A stretch of 64,000 nucleotides of DNA from Alteromonas sp. ALT199 (GCF_018619335.1 NZ_JAHHDX010000149.1:1-64000); one strand, 5' to 3'; shown: positions 18,376 to 28,855, numbered from the stretch's first letter. Program-made: numbers and translations. The notes: generated from the sequence alone by a model not told the origin.

Positions 18376-19706
18376 TGAATAACGAAAACAATCTAAACAC
18401 TGGCTCGGCGCCACACATAGAAGAAGCCTCGGCGTCTTCAAATTCGCAAAAAAGCCTGAGCCAGTGGTTATCTTACCTAGAATCTATCCATCCTAGTGCC
18501 ATCGATATGGGGCTAGACAGAGTAAAAGCTGTGGCTAATGTCATGGCACTGTCGCTTAGTCAGTCACAGGTTATAACTGTTGCAGGCACAAACGGTAAAG
18601 GCACAACCTGTCGCTTACTCGAACAAGCCATGTTATCGCAAGGCAAAAGTGTTGCGGTATACAGCTCTCCCCACTTAATCGATTACCGCGAGCGTGTACG
18701 TTACAACGGCGAATTACCGCCTGCTAGTGAGTTTGTAGCTGCTTTTGAGATTGTTGAAAAAGCTCGAAAGGAAACTGATGGCGAACCCATTACTTTAACT
18801 TACTTCGAGTTCGGTACGCTGGCTGCAATGAAAATGATGCAGTCATGGGCCGTCGATGTAGTCATTCTTGAAGTGGGTCTGGGTGGACGTTTAGACGCTA
18901 CTAATATCATCGACCCCGATCTTGCCGTTATTACGACTATCGATCTTGACCATCAGGATTGGCTTGGCAATACCCGCGAAAAAATCGCTCGCGAAAAGGC
19001 GGGGATTATGCGCAAAAAAGGCAATGCAGTAGTGGGTGAACTGTTCCCACCATCTTCACTTTACGATGTGACTAATGAGTTACAAGCGAATGTAAGTTGG
19101 GCTACACAAGACTTCGTATCGGTAGTGGCAAGTGATTATAGTGAGTGGAGTTGGAAAGGTAAAAGCAGCAGCTATACGTCGCTCCCTTATCCTAAAATTC
19201 CACTTCAAAACGCAAGCACAGCGTTGGCCGCATTAGAATTGCTAGGCTTACTGCCCGAAGAAGACGTGGTCAAAGATATTCTTGAAAACACTACCATGCC
19301 AGGTCGACAGCAGACTATCAGTGAGTCGCCTCTTGTGGTGGTGGATGTCGCCCATAACCCACAAGCTACCACGGCCATGCAAGAGTGGCTAAATCGTTAC
19401 GATGTGAGCCAGATGCGCGTTGTTGTGGGTATGCTTAAAGATAAATCAATTGCTGAAACCTTGGCGCCACTTTCGGGTCTTAACGCCAAGTGGTACTTAG
19501 CTTCAACAAGTGGGCCGCGAGGCTGCAGTGCAGAAGTACTTGAAAATGCACTTGTTAATGCTGGCACAACCATAGAGAATATAGACACGTTTCAAGATGT
19601 GACCTCAGCATATCAACGTGCGCTTGCAGATTATCAAACTGGTGAACTTATTCTCGTTTTTGGTTCTTTTGTTACCGTTGCAGACGTACTTGCTGAGCAA
19701 AACTAA
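18375..19706 (+). CDS. folC: Bifunctional dihydrofolate/folylpolyglutamate synthase
   Basis: FolC adds glutamate to dihydropteroate and to tetrahydrofolates. The 443-residue product is a Mur-ligase-type ATPase. The P-loop is AGTNGKGTTC (about 70-79), the second motif is EVGLGGRLDATN, and VDVAHNPQA near residue 320 opens the C-terminal domain. The GTG start overlaps the accD stop by one base. The N-terminal 25-30 residues are a low-complexity Asn/Ser extension compared with E. coli. It is followed after 45 bp by the SPOR-domain gene in the conserved order. Confidence 0.94.
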   Translation: MNNENNLNTGSAPHIEEASASSNSQKSLSQWLSYLESIHPSAIDMGLDRVKAVANVMALSLSQSQVITVAGTNGKGTTCRLLEQAMLSQGKSVAVYSSPHLIDYRERVRYNGELPPASEFVAAFEIVEKARKETDGEPITLTYFEFGTLAAMKMMQSWAVDVVILEVGLGGRLDATNIIDPDLAVITTIDLDHQDWLGNTREKIAREKAGIMRKKGNAVVGELFPPSSLYDVTNELQANVSWATQDFVSVVASDYSEWSWKGKSSSYTSLPYPKIPLQNASTALAALELLGLLPEEDVVKDILENTTMPGRQQTISESPLVVVDVAHNPQATTAMQEWLNRYDVSQMRVVVGMLKDKSIAETLAPLSGLNAKWYLASTSGPRGCSAEVLENALVNAGTTIENIDTFQDVTSAYQRALADYQTGELILVFGSFVTVADVLAEQN

Positions 19707-19751
19707 CACGCGCATTGTAAGTAAAACCGTGTATTTAAGCAGGAGAGCACA

Positions 19752-20375
19752 GTGACATCGGCATTAAAGAATAGACTGGTGGGGACAATTATTGTTGTCG
19801 CCCTAGCGGTTATCTTTTTACCAGACTTTCTTGATGGCAAAAAGCAAACGAACAGAGAGCCCTTTGTCTCTGTTCCTGCAAATCCGCCTAAAAAGCCCAT
19901 CGTAGAGCCTGAATCTTTCCCGTCAGAGCGGGTCGCGAAAGCTGCGGTTCCGGCTGTCGAAATTGAAGATGAAACAGCGTTAGATGAAGAGTTGGTTGCT
20001 TCAAGTGCTGATGACAGCCAAAACAATGACGAAGCTACCGTCACTAAAGCGCCAGCCCCAAAAGCCTTTGTTGAAAAGGACAAACTGGCGAGCCAAACGG
20101 TTGTTGACACAAAAAGTGCTGGGGCCGACGATGACGCTGGCTGGGTAATACAGTTAGGCAGCTTTCGTCATGAGAAAAACGTAAAAGCCCTGTTGGCAAA
20201 GCTTGAAAAAGCAGGTTACCGTGCTTTTAGCCGCAAAATTCAAACAAGCTCTGGCACGCTCAATAAAGTCTTTGTAGGCCCAGATTTAGACAAAAAGAAA
20301 CTAGATTCGGCACTACCCCATTTAAAAGAACTTACGAAACTCAAAGGTAAGGTCACTACGTTTAAGGTTGATTAG
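19752..20375 (+). CDS. dedD: SPOR-domain cell-division protein (DedD-like)
   Basis: DedD-type proteins bind denuded septal peptidoglycan through a SPOR domain and support division. The 207-residue product has a short cytoplasmic N-terminus, one TM segment (about 10-27), a low-complexity Pro/Ala/Asp/Glu linker (about 30-130) and a C-terminal SPOR domain. The SPOR domain starts at GWVIQLGSF (about 131) and includes KVFVGPDLDKKKL. The start codon is GTG with an upstream ggag. Position between folC and cvpA matches dedD in E. coli, which supports the assignment. Confidence 0.88.
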   Translation: MTSALKNRLVGTIIVVALAVIFLPDFLDGKKQTNREPFVSVPANPPKKPIVEPESFPSERVAKAAVPAVEIEDETALDEELVASSADDSQNNDEATVTKAPAPKAFVEKDKLASQTVVDTKSAGADDDAGWVIQLGSFRHEKNVKALLAKLEKAGYRAFSRKIQTSSGTLNKVFVGPDLDKKKLDSALPHLKELTKLKGKVTTFKVD

Positions 20376-20536
20376 GGCGTATTCTTCCTAGCTTAAGCCA
20401 CACTAACTGTGATTGGAGTGACAGGGATTGGTATTACAGACTAGTAATATTTCTATCTTCTGTTAGAATGCGCGCCATCTCGCCATAGGCTCGTTGCTTC
20501 ACAATAAAAAAGCAACATCAACGCAATAAAGAGACG

Positions 20537-21025
20537 ATGAACTGGGTAGACTTTTCCATACTGGGTATCATTGCGGTATCTACCTTAATAAGCCTTATTA
20601 GAGGGTTTGTTAAAGAAGCCATTTCGTTAGTGGTGTGGTTTGCTGCACTCTTTATTTCAAGCAACTTCTACGCTGACCTCGCTGTTTACTTCACAGCCAT
20701 TGACGATCCTTATTTAAAAAACGGTGCTGCAATTGCTGCGCTGTTTATCATAACTCTTATTCTGGGTGGCTTGATCAACTATGTGATTAGCCAACTGGTC
20801 CAGGCTACCGGACTATCTGGAACAGATAGAGCCTTGGGTATAGTTTTCGGTGCACTGCGTGGCGTGCTTATTGTTAGCGCATTGCTCTTTTTTATGGATA
20901 CCTTTACTGGCGCAGCGACTGCAGCATGGTGGCAAGCGTCGGTCCTCATCCCTGAGTTTGGTGTCATCATAGAGTGGTTTTTCAGCTATGTGAAAGACTC
21001 CTCTAGTTTTTTAACTCCCGCTTGA
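20537..21025 (+). CDS. cvpA: CvpA family membrane protein
   Basis: CvpA is an inner-membrane protein required for colicin V export in E. coli and linked to envelope homeostasis. The 162-residue product has four hydrophobic segments (about 5-22, 28-46, 62-85 and 103-122). It contains the family signature [17 protein letters not shown] near residue 22. It lies 13 bp upstream of purF, as in E. coli, and the two are very probably co-transcribed. Confidence 0.92.
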   Translation: MNWVDFSILGIIAVSTLISLIRGFVKEAISLVVWFAALFISSNFYADLAVYFTAIDDPYLKNGAAIAALFIITLILGGLINYVISQLVQATGLSGTDRALGIVFGALRGVLIVSALLFFMDTFTGAATAAWWQASVLIPEFGVIIEWFFSYVKDSSSFLTPA

Positions 21026-21038
21026 ATAGGTAACGCAC

Positions 21039-22562
21039 ATGTGTGGTATAGTCGGAATAGTTGGTAAAACGCCCGTAGCTCAGTCACTGTACGACGGTCT
21101 AACGGTTATTCAGCACCGTGGACAGGATGCCGCAGGCATTATGACTATCGACCAAAATATGTTTAATTTGCGCAAGGCAAATGGCTTGGTTCGAGATGTT
21201 TTCCATACCCGCCATATGAAAAGATTGTCTGGCAACATGGGAATTGGTCATGTTCGCTATCCAACCGCGGGTACATCAAGCTCTGCCGAAGCGCAGCCGT
21301 TCTATGTAAACTCACCATTTGGTATTGCCTTTGCTCATAACGGTAATTTAACCAATGCTCATGAGTTACAGGAAGAAGTGTTCCGCATTGCACGCCGTCA
21401 CATTAATACCACGTCAGATTCCGAGCTACTTCTCAACATTCTTGCGCATGAACTTCAGCAAGTTGCGGGTTTAAGCGTAAGCGCTGAACATATTTTTGAA
21501 GTGGTTACAAAAGTTCATAAGAAAATTCGTGGTGCCTACGCAGTCGTTGCTGCCATTATCGGTCAGGGTCTTGTTGCGTTTCGTGACCCCCACGGCATAC
21601 GCCCGCTAGCACTTGGTAAGCGGATGAGCGAGCTCGGCGAAGAGTGGATGGTGGCGTCGGAAAGTGTTGCAATTGATGCTGTTGGCTTCCAGTTTGTGCG
21701 CGACGTGATGCCAGGTGAAGCAGTTTTCATTACCGAAGAAGGTCAGCTTCACACCAAGCAGTGCGTAGAAAATCCAGTTACCTCACCGTGTATCTTTGAG
21801 TTTGTTTATTTCGCACGCCCAGACAGCTTTATCGACGGTATTTCAGTATATGCATCGCGTGTGAACATGGGCCGTAAACTTGGTGAAAAGATCAAGCGAG
21901 AGTGGGCAGACCTTGATATCGACGTGGTTATACCTATTCCAGAGACGTCGATGGATGTGGCGCTTCAAATCGCAAACACGCTAGAATTACCGTATCGCCA
22001 AGGCTTCGTTAAAAATCGCTATATTGGCCGCACCTTTATTATGCCTGGCCAAACTATGCGTAAGAAGTCAGTACGCCGTAAGCTAAATGCCATTTCTTCT
22101 GAGTTTAAAGGCAAAAGCGTATTACTTGTTGATGACTCTATTGTGCGCGGTACTACGTCAGGTCAAATTATTGAAATGGCACGTGAGTCTGGTGCGAAGA
22201 AAGTGTACTTTGCGTCAGCGGCACCTGAAATTCGCTTCCCTAATGTGTACGGTATTGATATGCCATCGGCAAACGAGCTGATTGCTTACGGGCGTGAAAT
22301 CGATCAAATTGCAGAACTTATTCAAGCTGACGGCTTAATTTTCCAAGATATTTCTGACTTGGTTGAAGCTGTTCGCGAAGAGAACGAAACTATCCAGCGT
22401 TTTGAAACATCGGTATTCGATGGCAACTATATTACTGCCGATATCAATCAAGAGTATCTTGAGCGCATTGATATGTCACGGGGGGAGGCAGCAAGAAAAG
22501 CACCTGTGGTACAAGCTGAATTGAGTAACCTTGACGTACATAACATTGATGCCGCTGATTAA
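21039..22562 (+). CDS. purF: Amidophosphoribosyltransferase
   Basis: PurF catalyses the first committed step of purine synthesis, using glutamine and PRPP to form phosphoribosylamine. The 507-residue product begins MCGIVGIVG, exposing the nucleophilic Cys2 of the Ntn glutaminase domain. The C-terminal half is a type I phosphoribosyltransferase domain with [14 protein letters not shown] (about 363-376). Further glutaminase features are HVRYPTAG and AHNGNL. It ends the accD-purF cluster and is followed by a strong terminator. A PurR-type operator was not recognised upstream. Confidence 0.96.
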   Translation: MCGIVGIVGKTPVAQSLYDGLTVIQHRGQDAAGIMTIDQNMFNLRKANGLVRDVFHTRHMKRLSGNMGIGHVRYPTAGTSSSAEAQPFYVNSPFGIAFAHNGNLTNAHELQEEVFRIARRHINTTSDSELLLNILAHELQQVAGLSVSAEHIFEVVTKVHKKIRGAYAVVAAIIGQGLVAFRDPHGIRPLALGKRMSELGEEWMVASESVAIDAVGFQFVRDVMPGEAVFITEEGQLHTKQCVENPVTSPCIFEFVYFARPDSFIDGISVYASRVNMGRKLGEKIKREWADLDIDVVIPIPETSMDVALQIANTLELPYRQGFVKNRYIGRTFIMPGQTMRKKSVRRKLNAISSEFKGKSVLLVDDSIVRGTTSGQIIEMARESGAKKVYFASAAPEIRFPNVYGIDMPSANELIAYGREIDQIAELIQADGLIFQDISDLVEAVREENETIQRFETSVFDGNYITADINQEYLERIDMSRGEAARKAPVVQAELSNLDVHNIDAAD

Positions 22563-22591
22563 CATCTTTGAAATAAGTTGATAGTGAACGA

Positions 22592-22620
22592 AAAAAGCCG
22601 CTTTTAGAGCGGCTTTTTCA
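22592..22620. terminator. Terminator between purF and the Yip1 gene
   Basis: Stem AAGCCGC pairs with GCGGCTT around a short loop, with a run of A before and ttttt after, so it can act on both strands. It lies between convergent purF (+) and the Yip1 gene (-). Confidence 0.85.
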
Positions 22621-22648
22621 TTATCTATCTTGTGTCGAGCTAGAAGCG

Positions 22649-23248
22649 TTAGTGAACAAATACGGGTCCACCAGTCAATCCCCACACTAACACAGAGCCA
22701 GTCATTAAAATAACGAGTAACACTAGTCCACATGTCACTACTGAACTTGAGTAAATAAAGCCTTTATCTTCCGGCATATGCATTAAAATAGGCACGCCGG
22801 AATAAAGTAGATAAACTGAATAGCTAATACCGACTAGCAGTGCTGTCATCACTACCCAAAGCTCAGGATAAAGACCTGCGAAGCCCACCATAAATAACGG
22901 TGTGGCTGTATAAGCTGCAAGCTCTAATGATTGCGTATAATTTGGCGTAGCATCGAAGGCTTTAGCCAGTTCATGAATTAACACTGCTAAAGCTACTACG
23001 CCAGCTATTAAGCCAAAATACATGCCTATGCCCATCATTATGGCGGTACTTTCGCTAAGGCGTATTACGTCACCTGCACCAATACTCCAGCCTGTATGAG
23101 CACTGGAATAATACGCCACAAGTGATGGAATAAGCGCTATAAAAGCAATATGGGTAAGTGCGTAAAAATAGGTTTCGTGCTTCGTGTCAATGGTTTGCCA
23201 CTCATCTCTGGGGTGAGTGTAAATACCAATTAAATGATTCAAAATCAT
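22649..23248 (-). CDS. Yip1-family membrane protein
   Basis: The 199-residue protein has about five hydrophobic segments (about 27-47, 68-92, 112-130, 133-150 and 165-188). It has a short N-terminus with PRDEWQTI, typical of bacterial Yip1-domain proteins. Function of the bacterial family is unknown; it is an integral inner-membrane protein. The gene is convergent with purF and monocistronic, with about 210 bp to miaE behind it. Confidence 0.75.
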   Translation of the reverse strand: MILNHLIGIYTHPRDEWQTIDTKHETYFYALTHIAFIALIPSLVAYYSSAHTGWSIGAGDVIRLSESTAIMMGIGMYFGLIAGVVALAVLIHELAKAFDATPNYTQSLELAAYTATPLFMVGFAGLYPELWVVMTALLVGISYSVYLLYSGVPILMHMPEDKGFIYSSSVVTCGLVLLVILMTGSVLVWGLTGGPVFVH

Positions 23249-23459
23249 AAAGTCCTGCCTTATTCACCAATGTTGTTATTTTAAGGGAATATTGTTGGGA
23301 GGCAGGGAGAACACACGGACAAACCGTAAAACCAAGTAAATACGAACACGGCGCAAAACGCCAAACACTGCCATTAACAATATGTTTACAACTTGAGTGT
23401 GCAGCAGAAACGCAAAGCCGTCAATATAAATTGATTAATTTATAAACGGCCATAGGATG

Positions 23460-24242
23460 CTAGATAAATTGCGGTACGCCAGAGTGAAAACGCAATTCAT
23501 TGTCATCACCTTCAATGAGATTTTTTTCAACGCAACCAAAGTGAGTAACGCGCTCTGAAATATCAGTCTTGGCGATTTGCTCAGCAAGGGTAAGGTAGTC
23601 TTCAAAGTGTCGGGCTTCTGAGCGTAACAGCGACACATAGAATTTGCCTAGATCTTCGGAAACATAAGGGGCAAGCTTGGCAAAACGCTCGCATGAGCGG
23701 GCTTCAATGTAGGCACCGCAAATAAGTTTATCAACCAGCTTTTCAGGCTCGTAGGTGCGAACGTTACGTAGTAATCCATTGGCATAACGGCTTGATGTCA
23801 CTGACTTATACTCAAAGCCTAACTCGTGCATAATTTCTAGGACTTGATAAAAATGGTGAAGCTCTTCTTTAATCAGCATGACCATTTTATCTAGCATGTC
23901 TTTTTTAAACGGATCCAAACCTTCAATATTAAACACGCTTTTAGACAGGTGCTTAGTGTTAAGTGATTGCCAATCGCCCTCATGGCGGTAGGTGAAGTCT
24001 TCATAGGGCTTCAGCCAGCCAAGCAAAACTTTGCTGGTTTCTTCATCTGCCACATAGCGACGGAGTAAGTACATTGCTGATTGTGCTGCTTTAAGCTCGC
24101 AAATTAAGTGATCGGTGAGAATAACCCGAAGGTTTTCTTCTTTCTGCGCTTCGTCAATCCACGACTGCGGCGTCTCGCAATGTAAAAAATCATTGACGGG
24201 GGATAGTAGAGAAGCGACTTCAGAAGAAGATATTACAGACAT
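23460..24242 (-). CDS. miaE: tRNA 2-methylthio-N6-isopentenyladenosine-37 hydroxylase
   Basis: MiaE is a ferritin-like di-iron monooxygenase that hydroxylates the isopentenyl group of ms2i6A37 in tRNA. The 260-residue product has the expected carboxylate/His ligand motifs: a first Glu in the helix near residue 50, EELHHFYQVLEIM (about 131-143), EARSCERF (about 183-190) and EARHFEDY (about 213-220). Length and the LICGAYIEARSCERFA segment match the family. It appears monocistronic. It is divergent from the acpH-like gene with about 200 bp between them. Confidence 0.92.
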   Translation of the reverse strand: MSVISSSEVASLLSPVNDFLHCETPQSWIDEAQKEENLRVILTDHLICELKAAQSAMYLLRRYVADEETSKVLLGWLKPYEDFTYRHEGDWQSLNTKHLSKSVFNIEGLDPFKKDMLDKMVMLIKEELHHFYQVLEIMHELGFEYKSVTSSRYANGLLRNVRTYEPEKLVDKLICGAYIEARSCERFAKLAPYVSEDLGKFYVSLLRSEARHFEDYLTLAEQIAKTDISERVTHFGCVEKNLIEGDDNELRFHSGVPQFI

Positions 24243-24438
24243 GTTGAAACTCGGTTTTAAGTGCTACGAATTTTCAGTTACATTTGAATTTGTCATACTT
24301 CCAACACTAATGTCGACGGGGCAGTTGTCTGCGCCCTAGACTAAGGCTATCCAAATTCGATGCTTCTGAACTGAGCGCTGATTTTACTTGATACCTACAA
24401 GCCCTTACAACTTAAAATCGAGGCCGTTAAATTACAAA

Positions 24439-25035
24439 ATGAATTACCTTGCTCACCTTTTTCTAGCACGCCCTACCGCCGACTCTCATTTTGGTAACTT
24501 ACTTGGCGACTTTAGGCGTGGTGTCGATATAAAAATGTATGGAAAAGCAGTACAGCAGGGCCTTAAAAATCACTACGAGGTAGATAAATTCACCGACAGT
24601 CACGAAAGTGTTTTGGCCGCAAAAAAACTATTTGATAAGAGCCGAAGACGGTTTGCGCCTGTGGCGCTCGATATCTACTTCGACCACTTGCTTATAAAGC
24701 ATTGGTCGACGTACACATCTCAAAGCTTTAGTGATTTTCGAGAGCAAAGCTTCTTTTTGCTCGAGCAGAGATTACCAACTATGCCGAGGGCAATGCAACA
24801 TAGCGTAGGGCACATGATCACCCACGATTGGTTTGAAGATTATGCTAAAGAAGAGGGTATTGCTAGGGCCATTTCAGTCGTTGCTAAACGAATTCGGTTT
24901 GCGAACACTTTTCATCACGTGGTAGATGATATAAGTGCGAATAAAAAGGAAATAGAAGCGAGATTTTTAACATTTTTCCCGGACCTCATCACTCATATAA
25001 AAGACAGGGGCCCTGAAAATATCAATAAGGGTTAG
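24439..25035 (+). CDS. acpH: ACP phosphodiesterase family protein (DUF479)
   Basis: AcpH removes the 4'-phosphopantetheine group from holo-acyl-carrier protein. From the ATG at 24439 the product has 198 residues starting MNYLAHLFLARP. The family signature GNLLGDFRRG is at about 21-30 and DSHESVLAAKKLF at about 56-68. YFDHLLIKHW is at about 85-94. The longer frame from 24388 adds 17 residues with no conservation or ribosome-binding site, so I reject that start. The gene is divergent from miaE. Confidence 0.83.
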   Translation: MNYLAHLFLARPTADSHFGNLLGDFRRGVDIKMYGKAVQQGLKNHYEVDKFTDSHESVLAAKKLFDKSRRRFAPVALDIYFDHLLIKHWSTYTSQSFSDFREQSFFLLEQRLPTMPRAMQHSVGHMITHDWFEDYAKEEGIARAISVVAKRIRFANTFHHVVDDISANKKEIEARFLTFFPDLITHIKDRGPENINKG

Positions 25036-25226
25036 CCGCCTTAACAGAAACGTATCGAAGAAATTGGTAGTTCTATCGTTGATTGTTAAGCTCACTTGTT
25101 AACAGCGATATAGTCTTAATTGATAGAGTCTCAAATATAGTGCAATGATGGCCTGTATGAAAGACAGGTTAGCTTGCGCTCAAAAAATACAAAACCAAAA
25201 ACTAACGACACACAAAAGACGAAAAA

Positions 25227-26876
25227 ATGAAAAATCATCTCTTTTTAAATAGAAATACAAGAGACCTGTTATTTAGTCAGGTTAACTCAAAATACAAATC
25301 ACAGATTCATCATTTACTAGCACGTACTAAGGCAAGCCAACGCCCATTAGCATGGCTTACGGCGGTGATGATTGCTTTTGTCAGTTTAACAGCCAGTGCT
25401 TCGGCCGAAGATGCGAGCTCGGCCTCGCACGCTCGTGCGATTAAAATTGATAGTAGTGTAGTAACAGAACATGAAACCAAAATTCTTGGCAAACGCGTAA
25501 AGTACAGCGCAACTACAGGTACACAGCCGGTTTGGAACAGTAAAGACGAAGCGGTTGCTACTTTATTTTATACGTACTACCAGCGAACTGACGTTAAAGA
25601 TAATGCTGAGCGTCCGCTTATTATTTCTTTCAACGGTGGTCCGGGCTCTGCGTCAGTGTGGATGCATGTAGCATACACAGGCCCGCGTATTCTTAACATT
25701 GATGACGAAGGTTACCCTGTTCAGCCCTATGGCGTTCAAACTAACCCTTATTCTATTTTAGACGTTGCTGATATTGTATTTGTTAACCCAGTAAATACTG
25801 GGTACAGCCGTGTGTTGCCGAAAGCTGATGGCAGTATGCCGTCACAAGATGAACAAAAGAAAATGTTCTTTGGCGTGAACGCCGATATAAGCTATTTGGC
25901 CGACTGGGTGAATACCTTTGTAACACGCAATAATCGCTGGCGCTCACCTAAATATCTTATTGGTGAAAGTTACGGTACAACACGAGTTTCAGGCCTAGCA
26001 TTAGAACTTCAAAACCGCCAGTGGATGTATTTAAATGGCGTTGTACTAGTGTCGCCAACTGACATTGGCATTGAGCGCAATGGGCCGGTAAAAGCCGCCA
26101 ATAGACTACCTTATTTTGCAGCTGCAGCCTGGTATCACAATAAACTTGAACCAGAACTACAAAATAAAGACTTAAATGAACTCTTACCCGAAGTTGAAGA
26201 TTTTACTATCAACACGCTTATTCCTGCCCTCGCTAAAGGTGGCTTTATTAGTGATACAGAAAAGCGTGATGTGCTAAAACAAATGGCGCGTTATTCTGGT
26301 TTAAGTGAAGCGTCTATTGCACAAAATAACCTAGATGTAAGCACGGTTTTCTTCTGGAAAGACTTACTGCGAGATGAAGGGAAGACCTTAGGCCGTTTAG
26401 ATAGCCGCTATTTGGGCATAGACGCTAAGCAAAGTGGCGATCGCCCTGACTATTGGGCCGAACTCACCTCATGGCTGCATTCATTCACGCCGGCTATCAA
26501 TTACTATTTGCGTGAAGAGTTAAATTACAAAACCGATATCAAGTACAGTATGTTCGGAAACGTGCATCCATGGGATAGAAGTAACAACAAAACGGGGGAG
26601 AACTTGCGATTGGCGATGGCGCAAAACCCTTATCTGAATGTGATGATTCAAGCTGGCTATTATGATGGTGCAACGAATTACTTCGATGCTAAATACACCA
26701 TGTGGCAGCTAGATCAAAGTGGTAACCTAAAGGAGCGTTTAAGCTTTAAAGGGTATCGCAGCGGACACATGATGTACCTGCGTCGCGATGATTTAAAACA
26801 ATCAAACCAAGACTTACGCGAGTTTATTAAAGCCAGCACGCCAAGCAAGGGTGCGCCTGCAATGTACAAGCGCTAA
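25227..26876 (+). CDS. Serine carboxypeptidase-like S10 family peptidase
   Basis: The 549-residue product carries a hydrophobic segment after a long basic N-terminus (about residues 40-60, ending ASASA-E), a likely export signal. Peptidase S10 motifs follow: SFNGGPGSASVWMH (oxyanion region, about 131-144), nucleophile Ser in IGESYGTTR (about 246) and a late Asp in QAGYYDGATNYFD. The catalytic His is in YRSGHMMYL (about 513). Bacterial S10 enzymes cleave C-terminal residues from peptides, probably in the periplasm or outside the cell. The gene stands alone. An upstream in-frame start with an unusually long basic leader leaves the exact N-terminus uncertain. Confidence 0.85.
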   Translation: MKNHLFLNRNTRDLLFSQVNSKYKSQIHHLLARTKASQRPLAWLTAVMIAFVSLTASASAEDASSASHARAIKIDSSVVTEHETKILGKRVKYSATTGTQPVWNSKDEAVATLFYTYYQRTDVKDNAERPLIISFNGGPGSASVWMHVAYTGPRILNIDDEGYPVQPYGVQTNPYSILDVADIVFVNPVNTGYSRVLPKADGSMPSQDEQKKMFFGVNADISYLADWVNTFVTRNNRWRSPKYLIGESYGTTRVSGLALELQNRQWMYLNGVVLVSPTDIGIERNGPVKAANRLPYFAAAAWYHNKLEPELQNKDLNELLPEVEDFTINTLIPALAKGGFISDTEKRDVLKQMARYSGLSEASIAQNNLDVSTVFFWKDLLRDEGKTLGRLDSRYLGIDAKQSGDRPDYWAELTSWLHSFTPAINYYLREELNYKTDIKYSMFGNVHPWDRSNNKTGENLRLAMAQNPYLNVMIQAGYYDGATNYFDAKYTMWQLDQSGNLKERLSFKGYRSGHMMYLRRDDLKQSNQDLREFIKASTPSKGAPAMYKR

Positions 26877-26888
26877 TTTATGAACGAT

Positions 26889-26928
26889 GAACAATGATGG
26901 CGCGATTGTCGCTATCATTGTTCTTCTA
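26889..26928. terminator. Inverted repeat between S10 peptidase and kinase genes
   Basis: Ten-base arms GAACAATGAT (26889-26898) and ATCATTGTTC (26914-26923) surround a 15-base centre and are followed by ttctat. It lies between convergent genes and probably serves as a terminator, although its T-tract is weak. Confidence 0.6.
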
Positions 26929-26947
26929 TAATAGCCTTTACTTATAG

Positions 26948-28738
26948 TTAAATGGGCAAAGCGACAGTGAATTCACAATAAACACCTTCTTCAGAATTAA
27001 GAGAGATTTTTCCTTTAAGTTTTTTAACTAAGTTAAACGTTACTGACATACCCAACCCAGTGCCTTCTCCTACTTTTTTAGTTGTAAAAAATGGATCAAA
27101 TATTTTGGATTGATTCTCTTTTGGAATACCTGGCCCGTTATCTCTTATTTTTATAAAAATTTCTTTATTTTCTGAATGTGATGATATCTTTATTTTCGGG
27201 TTGCTTGTTTCCGCCTCTATTAAAGCGTCAACGGCATTTTTAATAATGTTTGTAAGAATCTGTTGAAGGTAGCCATTGTGACAATTAAACCGCGTATCTG
27301 GGTTAATGGTGGCTTGAATTTCTATTTTATCGTGAGTTATTGGGAGAAGTAGTTTTAGTGTTTGGTTAACAACCGATGCTAAATTGACAGTTGTCCTTCC
27401 CGTTTCACCACCGTGAGCAAATACTTGTAGGTCAGCTACAATTTCTCTGACCCTGTTGAGACCTTCGCGAGACTCGTTCACAATTTCTCTCAAGTCTGAA
27501 TAGATGAAGTCAATATTGGAACGATCTTGATAATCAGATATTTCAGATTTTAACTGCTCTAACTTTGGTGAGTAATCATTGTCTATAGCGTTTAAGAACT
27601 GTTCATGCATGGCTTGCATATCAATGATATTGGTAAGGTATTCTTCGATGGAACCGAAATTACTTAGTACAAACGCTAAAGGATTGTTTATCTCGTGCGC
27701 AATGCCCGCCGCCAATTGTCCTACAGTAGACATTTTTTCAGAGTAAGCTAACTGATCTTGTGTCTGTTTCAGTTCTACGAGCGTATCTTTTAGTCTTTTA
27801 TACTGTTTTTTCAAGCGAAGCTCAGACTCTCTACGTTCCAGTAAAATTGTAAGTTGCTCAGACGCTCTCGTTATTACATCTACCTGATGCATAGACACAG
27901 AATCCATGTACTCTTCAGGGATTAGAAAAATCATCAATTCATAAACTCGGTCGTAAACAATAAGTGGAAATACTAAGTAACTTCCCAAGCTCCCCTCTAG
28001 ATGGGCTTCCGTAGATTTCAATTGAGAGTCGGCAGGTAATAAATCTATTTGGGGCTTTTTTTCTATCAAGGCTCTTTTTAAATAGCTAGGGAGTTCTGGC
28101 AGCCTAAATGCATCATTCAACGAGCAAACGAAGTTTTCATGGTTAGGGATGGCGTTTTTGATTTTACCTGTACCATCGTTATTAATAGTTATTCGACAAT
28201 ATGCGGAAGCAAAACAAAGGTTCGCCAACGATTCTGTAAACGTTGTAATAAGGTTTGGTAAGTCTTCAGAATACCTAGAAAATCGAGTAACGCACATAAG
28301 CAATTCTTTTTCTGCTTTGTGTTGATAATGAATTTTGACGCTTCGCTCCCATTGCTGAATGTTTCTTGCAATTAGTTTCCGGTTAAACAGCTCTTTTTCG
28401 GGGGCTAGGTTAATAAATCCATCGACACTGAATTCTTGAATCCACTTAAGCGCATCAAGTTCACGGTTTTGCGAATGAAGAACAAGCAAAATCTTGTCCT
28501 GGTCACGTAATCCATTTCTCACATAATCAAGTATTTGGAGAGCAAGTTCCTCTTCTTCATCACTGCTTATTGATAAAAGAATAATGCCAACGTTCTCTTT
28601 ACGGATTTGTTTCTTTAAACGCCTAAGATTGCTGCTTGATGAAAAATTTTCAGTCAACGCCTCAGCTAGATTACTGACTTGATCATTGGGGGCGCCCACC
28701 TGTAATATTTCCACTGAGTGTTGCGTAACATTGAACAT
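26948..28738 (-). CDS. Soluble histidine kinase with pseudo-receiver and GAF-like domains
   Basis: The 596-residue protein has no TM segment. Residues 8-125 look like a response-regulator receiver fold, ending in a typical VDGFINLAPEKELF, but the strand that should carry the phospho-acceptor Asp reads IILLSIS. It is therefore probably a non-phosphorylatable pseudo-receiver. A GAF-like region (about 150-300) and a coiled coil precede the HisKA domain, with H-box GIAHEINNPL near residue 346. The HATPase domain follows, with N-box NIIKNAVDAL, G1 DNGPGIP and G2 GEGTGLGMS. No cognate response regulator lies in the window. The gene is divergent from a short BLUF photoreceptor (117-bp gap), which suggests that light or redox sensing feeds this kinase. 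Confidence 0.85.
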   Translation of the reverse strand: MFNVTQHSVEILQVGAPNDQVSNLAEALTENFSSSSNLRRLKKQIRKENVGIILLSISSDEEEELALQILDYVRNGLRDQDKILLVLHSQNRELDALKWIQEFSVDGFINLAPEKELFNRKLIARNIQQWERSVKIHYQHKAEKELLMCVTRFSRYSEDLPNLITTFTESLANLCFASAYCRITINNDGTGKIKNAIPNHENFVCSLNDAFRLPELPSYLKRALIEKKPQIDLLPADSQLKSTEAHLEGSLGSYLVFPLIVYDRVYELMIFLIPEEYMDSVSMHQVDVITRASEQLTILLERRESELRLKKQYKRLKDTLVELKQTQDQLAYSEKMSTVGQLAAGIAHEINNPLAFVLSNFGSIEEYLTNIIDMQAMHEQFLNAIDNDYSPKLEQLKSEISDYQDRSNIDFIYSDLREIVNESREGLNRVREIVADLQVFAHGGETGRTTVNLASVVNQTLKLLLPITHDKIEIQATINPDTRFNCHNGYLQQILTNIIKNAVDALIEAETSNPKIKISSHSENKEIFIKIRDNGPGIPKENQSKIFDPFFTTKKVGEGTGLGMSVTFNLVKKLKGKISLNSEEGVYCEFTVALPI

Positions 28739-28855
28739 TGATATGCCTGAAATTTTCGCTTTTACTCAATAATAGTTTAAATTTAAATAAACGGATTTTT
28801 TTGTGCTTACAATAAAGTAAAGAATTTATGGTGGTGTATTAGTGAGGGAAACTAA

